Translations under genes and position numbers: made by a program | From: Saccharomonospora halophila 8 | Lineage (GTDB): Bacteria > Actinomycetota > Actinomycetes > Mycobacteriales > Pseudonocardiaceae | DNA: 40,477 nt | Direction of reading: 5' to 3' | NCBI RefSeq assembly: GCF_000383775.1 | Contig: NZ_KB912488.1 | Coordinates: 33,978 to 74,454 of the forward strand | Shown here: one piece after another, positions 28,114-40,477 of the stretch | How the letters are laid out: every line of letters begins with the position of its first letter | Numbering within the stretch: position 1 is the stretch's first letter | Notes under the pieces: generated by a model | The model's database searches: none | What the model was told of the DNA's origin: nothing | Seen by the model: the letters and a program-made list of their open reading frames with translations, nothing else

Positions 28114-28695
28114 GTGTCCGCCGAGTTCGAGCAGCTCGTCGCCCAGTTCGAACAGTTCCAGTCCAAGATCAGTAACGTCGACGACCAGCTCGCCAATGTC
28201 GGGCAGATGCAGACCGAGCTCGCCGACCTCGAGGCGACCGCGAGCTCGGCCGACCGCGCGATCACCGTGGTCGCCGGCCCCGGTGGGTCGGTCAAGGACA
28301 TCCAACTCACCGACAAGGCGCTGACCCGGTCCCCGCAGGAGTTGTCGTCGTCGATCATGTCGACGCTGCAGGAGGCCGTCGCCGAGGCCGCGCGCAAGCA
28401 GGCGACGATCGTCGACGGGCACATGGGCGGGGAACTGAACACCACCGACCAGGTGATCGAGACACAGGCACAGCTGTTCGGCACCTCCCCCGAGGACCTG
28501 CGTGCGCGGATGGAGGAAGCCCGCCCCGCACGGCCGGCCCCGCCCGAGGAGGAGATCCACGAGGACTACTCCCAGCAGGACCTCTTCGGCGGCGACGAGG
28601 ACGACCGCCCGGCCCGGCCCGCACCGCCGCCCGCGGACGACGGCGGTTCCGCCGGCGACGACTTCCTGCGAAACCTCTTCGACGACGAACGCTGA
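28114..28695 (+). CDS. YbaB/EbfC-family protein with Pro/acidic tail
   Basis: 193 residues from GTG 28114, which GGAGG precedes. Residues 1-110 follow the YbaB/EbfC nucleoid-protein pattern: a long N-terminal helix (FEQLVAQFEQFQSKI), a strand block (ADRAITVVAGPGGSVKDIQL) and a C-terminal helix (LSSSIMSTLQEAVAEAARKQ). The tail about 135-193 is acidic and Pro-rich with RPARPAPP twice. YbaB-like proteins are often encoded in ESX-type loci of actinomycetes (family knowledge), where they may bind DNA or act as chaperone-like factors. First gene of a five-gene plus-strand cassette. Confidence 0.75.
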   Translation: MSAEFEQLVAQFEQFQSKISNVDDQLANVGQMQTELADLEATASSADRAITVVAGPGGSVKDIQLTDKALTRSPQELSSSIMSTLQEAVAEAARKQATIVDGHMGGELNTTDQVIETQAQLFGTSPEDLRARMEEARPARPAPPEEEIHEDYSQQDLFGGDEDDRPARPAPPPADDGGSAGDDFLRNLFDDER

Positions 28696-28738
28696 GCGGG
28701 GCAGATCACCACCGCACAACGAAAGCACGGTAAACCGC

Positions 28739-29560
28739 ATGACGTTCGAAGAGACACTTCCGGCGATCGTGGTCCTCGGTTACGCGCTGGTGGTCGGCCT
28801 GGGCCTACTCGGCAGCCGGATCCGGCCCAGGACCGTCCCGGTCGAGACGGGCGATCAGCCCGCCGCGGAGACCGGGGACGAACCCGAAACGCCGGCCACA
28901 ATCGCCCCGGCCCCGGACGACCGGGACCCGGGTAGACGCCGTCTCGCCGCCACATGTACGACGCTGGCCTGGGTGCTCGGAGTCGCGGTCACGATCACCT
29001 GGCTCTACGCCGCTGTCGGCATCGAAGGCATCATCACGATCGTACTGGTGCTGGTCGTGATTCCGTTTGTCGTGACCTTCGGCGGAATGCTGATCGGCGC
29101 CGCTCGGAAACGCCGTTCCGGGGGGCCGGTCGATCCCATCTGGCCGCAGCTACTGCTCGGCGGTGGCGGACTGGTGTTCCTCGTGATCGCCGTGAACCTG
29201 GTGGTCAACAGCGCCGCCTACTTCTTCGACTACGGCGAACGGGTCGCGCTTCGCATCACCAGCAGCTTTTCCGGCAATTCCTCGCGCAACACGGTCAGCG
29301 GTACCTACGAACTCGGAGGAAGCGAGCACTACGCCGATCAGATCTGGTGGTTGGGTGGCGCAGTACCCGAACCCGGGACCGTGGTCGATCTCGCCATCGG
29401 GCCGTGGTGGCCCTACCCCTTCCTGACCTCGACGCTGGACGCCGCCCTGTGGATGGTCATCGCCGCGGTGCTGACAGTGCCCGGGGCACTGCTCGCCGTC
29501 GCCGCCTTCCGTGCACGATCGGACTCGTCCCGCGAGACGACGGCATCAGCCAACACGTGA
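28739..29560 (+). CDS. Multi-pass membrane protein of the ESX-like cassette
   Basis: 273 residues from ATG 28739. Five hydrophobic segments: about 8-26, 76-95, 97-121, 139-160 and 235-258. A Pro/Glu-rich cytoplasmic-type stretch lies between the first and second, and a soluble part of about 70 residues (160-232) with Ser/Asn-rich strands (SSFSGNSSRNTVSGTYELGG) lies before the last. No family recognised. The ribosome binding site is weak. Sits between the YbaB-like and EspC-like genes, 18 nt before the latter. Confidence 0.7.
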   Translation: MTFEETLPAIVVLGYALVVGLGLLGSRIRPRTVPVETGDQPAAETGDEPETPATIAPAPDDRDPGRRRLAATCTTLAWVLGVAVTITWLYAAVGIEGIITIVLVLVVIPFVVTFGGMLIGAARKRRSGGPVDPIWPQLLLGGGGLVFLVIAVNLVVNSAAYFFDYGERVALRITSSFSGNSSRNTVSGTYELGGSEHYADQIWWLGGAVPEPGTVVDLAIGPWWPYPFLTSTLDAALWMVIAAVLTVPGALLAVAAFRARSDSSRETTASANT

Positions 29561-29578
29561 CACAACGAAGGAGTTTCC

Positions 29579-29908
29579 ATGACCGGTTTCGTCGTCGATG
29601 ACGAGGACCTCCGCCGCTACGCGGACAAATTGTCGAACCAGCGAGAACGAGCCACGGCGATCGGTGGGCTGGTGGACACGGTCGACGTCGGGGATGAATC
29701 GTGGGGAGTCGTCGGACTTTTCGTGAAGAGCGAGTACTCGGAGATGCTGGCGGATCTCAAGGAGTTGTTCGGTCAACTCGACCAGGGGCTGCAGAGCGGA
29801 GCTGAGAAGTTCAAGCAGGCCGCGGAGGGCTACCGGCGCAACGAGGAAGGGATCAGAGATCTGCTGAACGGTATTGCGCTGCAGTTCGACGAGCAGAAGA
29901 CCGTCTGA
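29579..29908 (+). CDS. EspC-like type VII secretion substrate
   Basis: A 109-residue all-helical protein of the EspC/DUF2580 type. Two amphipathic helices (about 8-32 and 48-100) are joined by a turn at GDESWGVVG. Near the end, AAEGYRRNEEGI holds YxxxE at 85-89, the ESX export signal form (YxxxD/E); the mycobacterial EspC has the parallel AAKIYSEAD. GAAGGAG precedes the ATG. It lies 11 nt before the EspA/EspE-like gene, which suggests co-secretion as a pair. Family call is by pattern. Confidence 0.75.
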   Translation: MTGFVVDDEDLRRYADKLSNQRERATAIGGLVDTVDVGDESWGVVGLFVKSEYSEMLADLKELFGQLDQGLQSGAEKFKQAAEGYRRNEEGIRDLLNGIALQFDEQKTV

Positions 29909-29919
29909 CGGGGGCAGAA

Positions 29920-31059
29920 GTGGCGGAACAGAAACACACGGCCGGAGGCATCGAGGTCACCACCGGGGACAAGTCCACCGGTACCCAGGCTCTGGAATCC
30001 ATACCGGTACTGGGCAACGCGGTCAAGGCGGCCGGTGCGGCAGAGAAACTGACCGACGGTGATGTGACGCGAAGCGAGATACAAGCGCTCCAGGGCGAAG
30101 CGTCCGGTTTCATCCAGTCCTGCGCCGGTACCGCGATGGGAATAGCTACCGACCCGATCGGCTGGCTGGTCGGGCAGGGGCTCAATTTCTTGATCAGCGT
30201 GGTCGGGCCGATCCAGGACGCCATTCACTGGGTGAGCGGTGACGGCCCGGCACTCTCGCAGGCGGCGGAAAACTTCAACGAGATCGGAAAAGGTCTCACG
30301 GAACTGCGCGACAAGTTCCGGGAGGACCTCGAGTCCTCGCTGTCGAACTGGGGAGGGGACGCCTCGGAAGCCGCCGGGACCAAGCTCGGCGAATTCGCCA
30401 AGGGAATCGATGGCGTGGCGGGACAAGCTGGAGAGATCGCGCAGTTGCTCCAGATGTCGAGCATGGTGATGACCGTGATCGAGGACTTCATCAAGGCGAT
30501 CCTCACCGAGCTCGTCACCTGGCTGATCATGATCTGGATACCCGCGCTGGCAGCCGCGGTACCCACGGCAGGAGCCTCGACCGCCGCAGCCGGAGCGAGC
30601 ACCACCGCGCGGGTGGCCACCACCGGTTCTCGGGTAGCTCGGATGGTCGCACGGTTGCGCAAGTTGCTCGACGACTTTCTGAACTTCCTGCGTTCCCTGC
30701 GCAATCGGGCCAGCAATTTCCGGGACGGCTTCCGGCGCGCCATGGAAGCCAAACGGACACGCGCCACCCAGGCCGACGACAATCTCGCCGACGCATCGAA
30801 AATGCCGTGGAAACAGCCCATGGACAAACTCCGCGGTACCGACGGCATGATCGGCGAACGGGTACAACAAGGGTTCTGGCAGTCGATGGGAAGTGCGGCC
30901 GGCGACACCGCAGCCGCTCAGGTCGGTGCCGGTGTCGGAACCAACGCCGGGGCCGACAAGGTCCTGCGTAACCAGTCCAACCTGTCGAAGGGTGCCGAAT
31001 ACGACCGGACCGGCGACGATCAGTCAGCCGCCGAGACCGGGGACTATCTCGATATCTGA
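29920..31059 (+). CDS. EspA/EspE-like WxG-containing ESX protein
   Basis: 379 residues from GTG 29920. An N-terminal part (1-110) with a hydrophobic helix at about 78-97 is followed by a helical segment 115-195 that carries the W144-G-G146 turn (LSNWGGDASEAAG), the WXG100-type helix-turn-helix. Residues 197-213 are strongly hydrophobic (TWLIMIWIPAL). The rest is a basic helical stretch (240-285) and an Ala/Gly/Asp-rich tail without a recognisable toxin domain. Size and pairing with a preceding EspC-like gene recall the mycobacterial EspA/EspC or EspE/EspF partners. Role inferred from context. Confidence 0.65.
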   Translation: MAEQKHTAGGIEVTTGDKSTGTQALESIPVLGNAVKAAGAAEKLTDGDVTRSEIQALQGEASGFIQSCAGTAMGIATDPIGWLVGQGLNFLISVVGPIQDAIHWVSGDGPALSQAAENFNEIGKGLTELRDKFREDLESSLSNWGGDASEAAGTKLGEFAKGIDGVAGQAGEIAQLLQMSSMVMTVIEDFIKAILTELVTWLIMIWIPALAAAVPTAGASTAAAGASTTARVATTGSRVARMVARLRKLLDDFLNFLRSLRNRASNFRDGFRRAMEAKRTRATQADDNLADASKMPWKQPMDKLRGTDGMIGERVQQGFWQSMGSAAGDTAAAQVGAGVGTNAGADKVLRNQSNLSKGAEYDRTGDDQSAAETGDYLDI

Positions 31060-31141
31060 GTCGGGCGCACCCCCAACTCGAAACGGGGGGACCCGACGGG
31101 CGGCCGACCAGCATCCTCCGGTGACACACGAGGAAGGCACG

Positions 31142-31762
31142 ATGACACCCTCAACCTGGCTTCCGGACCATCCACTCGGCTGGGTTCTCCTCGCCGTGCT
31201 CGGTTTCGCGCTGGGCTTGTGGGCATACCTGAGGCTGTCCGCCGCGCTGTTCACACTCGTGGGTGCGCGGAGACTCGCGCGGGAGCGCGGCTGGCTGGTG
31301 AAAGTCGGACGATCGGCCTACGGCGACCACGATGACCTCGGCTGGAATGGTACCGCGCCACCCGACACCACCCTGGAGATCCTCGGACAACACCACGGGC
31401 GGTCCTTTCACGTCCGAGAACGTCGCGTCCGTGTCACGCGCACCAGTGGGCATCCCGGGGAGCCCTCCTATGCCTGGCGGTACGACTACGTGGCGACTCT
31501 GGCGACCACCGCTCGTCCCTCCGCGGAGTATGTTCCGGAGCAGCCGGCCGGGTCGCGCAGTGACCAACGGTTGGCCCTGTATCCGACGTTCCTGAATTGG
31601 GAGTCGGACATTTTCGCGGTTCTCGACTCGGCTGAGCGCCTACCGGAGCACGGTCTTCGCAGCGGTTCGGGCCTGCGCTCGGTCGAGTACCGAGGGAGAC
31701 GGCTGACCAGGAAACGGTTGTTCGCCGACCTGGACATGCTCCTCGGGCCGGTGCACGGCTGA
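31142..31762 (+). CDS. Single-pass membrane protein, last gene of the cassette
   Basis: 206 residues from ATG 31142, preceded by GAGGAAGG. One membrane anchor at about 12-38 (LGWVLLAVLGFALGLWAYL), then a soluble domain of mixed strands (HGRSFHVRERRVRVTR, YDYVATLATT) that ends with a basic helix. No family recognised. It follows the EspA/EspE-like gene by 82 nt and ends at a bidirectional terminator against rpoC. It may be an accessory or immunity-type partner, but nothing in it proves that. Confidence 0.65.
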   Translation: MTPSTWLPDHPLGWVLLAVLGFALGLWAYLRLSAALFTLVGARRLARERGWLVKVGRSAYGDHDDLGWNGTAPPDTTLEILGQHHGRSFHVRERRVRVTRTSGHPGEPSYAWRYDYVATLATTARPSAEYVPEQPAGSRSDQRLALYPTFLNWESDIFAVLDSAERLPEHGLRSGSGLRSVEYRGRRLTRKRLFADLDMLLGPVHG

Positions 31763-31792
31763 GCAGGTAAGCAGCGTCGCGACCCCGAGATA

Positions 31793-31833
31793 CGAAGAGG
31801 GGCCCCGCCAACACCGGGCGGGGCCCCTCTTCG
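31793..31833. terminator. Bidirectional terminator between cassette and rpoC
   Basis: 17-bp perfect stem (CGAAGAGGGGCCCCGCC at 31793-31809 and its complement at 31817-31833), 7-nt loop. It lies between convergent genes and should stop both; A/T-containing ends give TCTTC tracts. Confidence 0.85.
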
Positions 31834-31855
31834 CGTTCGACGTGAGCCGGCGACC

Positions 31856-35767
<3,912 letters not shown>

Positions 35768-35847
35768 GTTCTTGCATCCCCTTGGGATCTTCTCGAGGGT
35801 CCGGGGCAACTGCTCCCCGATCCCCGGCGGCTAGAGGGGTTCGGCTA

Positions 35848-35878
35848 CCCGGTGGGGAGGGTGGCCCTCCCCACCGGG
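35848..35878 (-). terminator. Terminator-like hairpin in the rpoB-rpoC gap
   Basis: 14-bp perfect stem (CCCGGTGGGGAGGG / its complement) with a 3-nt loop, 8 nt after the rpoB stop. There is no T-run. It may set rpoB:rpoC ratios by attenuation or be an RNase processing site. Confidence 0.55.
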
Positions 35879-35886
35879 CGGCTGGG

Positions 35887-39378
<3,492 letters not shown>

Positions 39379-39516
39379 GATGCGTCCTTCCGGGGACATA
39401 GCTCTGGTTGATCAGCCGCGCTAGCAACTCGCAACGCGGGCTGTCAAGGGTGCGGTGTTGCCGACCATCCTAGCTACCGCATATGGGCAGCCTGAAAGTG
39501 GGCAGCGCAAACAAGC

Positions 39517-39545
39517 AGTCTAGCCCGGAACACGACGATTGTCGA
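39517..39545 (-). promoter_or_regulatory. Sigma-A-type promoter of rpoBC
   Basis: TCGACA (39545-39540), 17-nt spacer, TAGACT (39522-39517) on the minus strand. Predicted start near 39510 gives a leader of about 130 nt. Just downstream TGGGCAGC is directly repeated on the plus strand at 39484-39491 and 39499-39506. A second TTGACA at 39447-39442 has only TAGCGC at the -10. The gap 39379-39687 holds no gene. Confidence 0.65.
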
Positions 39546-39576
39546 GGGGGCACACCCGATCGGGGCCCAGCCTCGG

Positions 39577-39646
39577 TCAGCGTCGTCGGTTCGCCTCCCA
39601 CGGGGGCGTTCCGCTGCCTGTAAGCGTGAACCCCCGCGGACGCTGA
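39577..39646 (-). terminator. Composite stem-loop after the Mce-associated gene
   Basis: Outer arms TCAGCGTC (39577-39584) and GACGCTGA (39639-39646) enclose a CGGGGG/CCCCCG inner pairing with bulges. It lies 42 nt after the stop of the upstream gene. Weak call. Confidence 0.35.
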
Positions 39647-39687
39647 GTCAAGCGTCGATCGGCGGACGACACCCGTCCGACGCGCGG

Positions 39688-40476
39688 TCAGTTACCGCCG
39701 GTCGCGTCCCCGTTGCCGTCCGCACTGCCCTGTTCCTCCTGTTTCTGCTGGTCGGACGGCTGTTGCTGCGACGAGTCGCCGTCCTGTCCCGCTCCGGCAT
39801 CACCCGGACGTGACTGGTCCCCGGGCTGTGACGGACCCGACTCACCGGAGGCGTCGGACTCCGGATTCATCGACTGACCCGCCGAGTAGGTGTCCATGTC
39901 GGCGATCTTCCAGGTGCCGTCGTGCTGTTCCGCCCGGAACCACATGGCCGAGCCCGCGGCCGAGGTCTGCTCGTTCCCCGTCCGGGTGGCGCTCTGGTCG
40001 AGATAGACCAGGACCCGGGCGGTGTCGTCCTGCAGCCGCACCACGGCGCTGCGCACCGCCGTCGTGGTGACGACGAGTTTCTGCTCGGGTGCCTTCTGCC
40101 GCACGTCGCGCATCATCGCCTCGTACGTGTTGCGCACGTCCCCGTTGACGAGCAACTCGTCCGCGGCCTTCCGGTTCTCGCCCAGGTTGTTGTGATCGAG
40201 GGAGAACAGACGCTCGGCCGCGTCGGTCACGGCCTCCTCGACCTCGGCCGTGGTCGCGACATCCACCAGAGCGGCGTTGTCGGTCGTCGCCGCGGCATCG
40301 CTGTAGCGCTGGGCGAACAGCACCGCCAGGGCGGAGAAGCCGACCGCGCACACGAGCAGGGCCACCGCGACGGGGTAACCGGCCTTGCGGCGCCCCGACC
40401 GGCCGGCCCGTGCCACCGGAACCGGCCCGTCCCCGAACCCGGTGTCCGGCGGGGGCGCGGTTGCGGCACTCGAGGT
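39688..40476 (-). CDS. Mce-associated membrane protein, 5'-partial
   Basis: Type of protein encoded beside mce operons and elsewhere in mycolata and relatives; thought to support Mce lipid-import complexes (family knowledge). Counting from GTG 40416, a basic stretch precedes one membrane helix at about 14-36 (YPVAVALLVCAVGFSALAVL). The soluble part 40-185 has the family's NTF2-like look (AAERLFSLDHNN, RVLVYLDQSAT, MWFRAEQHDGTWKIADMD). The tail is a Gly/Ser/Gln/Asp low-complexity stretch. The frame is open to the window edge through a Pro/Ala-rich segment and the GTG lacks a clear ribosome binding site, so the start may lie outside. Confidence 0.75.
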   Translation of the reverse strand, partial: TSSAATAPPPDTGFGDGPVPVARAGRSGRRKAGYPVAVALLVCAVGFSALAVLFAQRYSDAAATTDNAALVDVATTAEVEEAVTDAAERLFSLDHNNLGENRKAADELLVNGDVRNTYEAMMRDVRQKAPEQKLVVTTTAVRSAVVRLQDDTARVLVYLDQSATRTGNEQTSAAGSAMWFRAEQHDGTWKIADMDTYSAGQSMNPESDASGESGPSQPGDQSRPGDAGAGQDGDSSQQQPSDQQKQEEQGSADGNGDATGGN

Positions 40477-40477
40477 G

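Overview
The window is GC-rich with strong G/C bias at third codon positions and many GTG/TTG starts. It carries actinobacterial ribosomal and RNA polymerase genes plus type VII (ESX) secretion genes. Gene order and protein style fit a Pseudonocardiaceae-like actinomycete (inference; no 16S or tRNA is present).

Most of the window is the rpoBC-str-S10-spc-alpha supercluster on the minus strand. In transcription order (right to left) it holds rpoB-rpoC; rpsL-rpsG-fusA and tuf; rpsJ-rplC-rplD-rplW-rplB-rpsS-rplV-rpsC-rplP-rpmC-rpsQ; rplN-rplX-rplE-rpsN-rpsH-rplF-rplR-rpsE-rpmD-rplO; secY-adk-map; infA-rpmJ-rpsM-rpsK-rpsD-rpoA-rplQ-truA. Hairpins mark several of the joints: after rpoB, tuf, rpsQ, rplO, map and rplQ. 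Good sigma-A-type promoters lie upstream of rpoB and rpsJ.

Three accessory blocks interrupt or flank it. (1) At 1-2.06 kb on the plus strand is the tail of an ESX locus: a 5'-truncated eccE with a collagen-like Gly/Pro N-terminal stretch and a coupled unknown gene, followed by a DUF559/AbiEi-like gene converging on truA. (2) At 11.4-12.6 kb, between secY and rplO, a two-gene minus-strand operon encodes secreted proteins: a beta/gamma-crystallin-like protein and a candidate aerolysin-fold protein. Related 18-bp repeats flank it. (3) At 28.1-31.8 kb, between rpsL and rpoC, a five-gene plus-strand cassette encodes a YbaB-like protein, a multi-TM protein, an EspC-like ESX substrate with a YxxxE signal, an EspA/EspE-like WxG protein and a membrane-anchored protein.

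Other notable points: an ~81-bp tandem array that repeats the 3' end of fusA; two tiny stop/start-overlapping ORFs inside the ribosomal operons (6924-7112, 15832-15906); Asn at the rifampicin-critical Ser531 position of RpoB and Gln at the spectinomycin-loop Lys26 position of S5; and a long hairpin lying over the first codons of truA. At the right end an Mce-associated membrane protein runs off the window.
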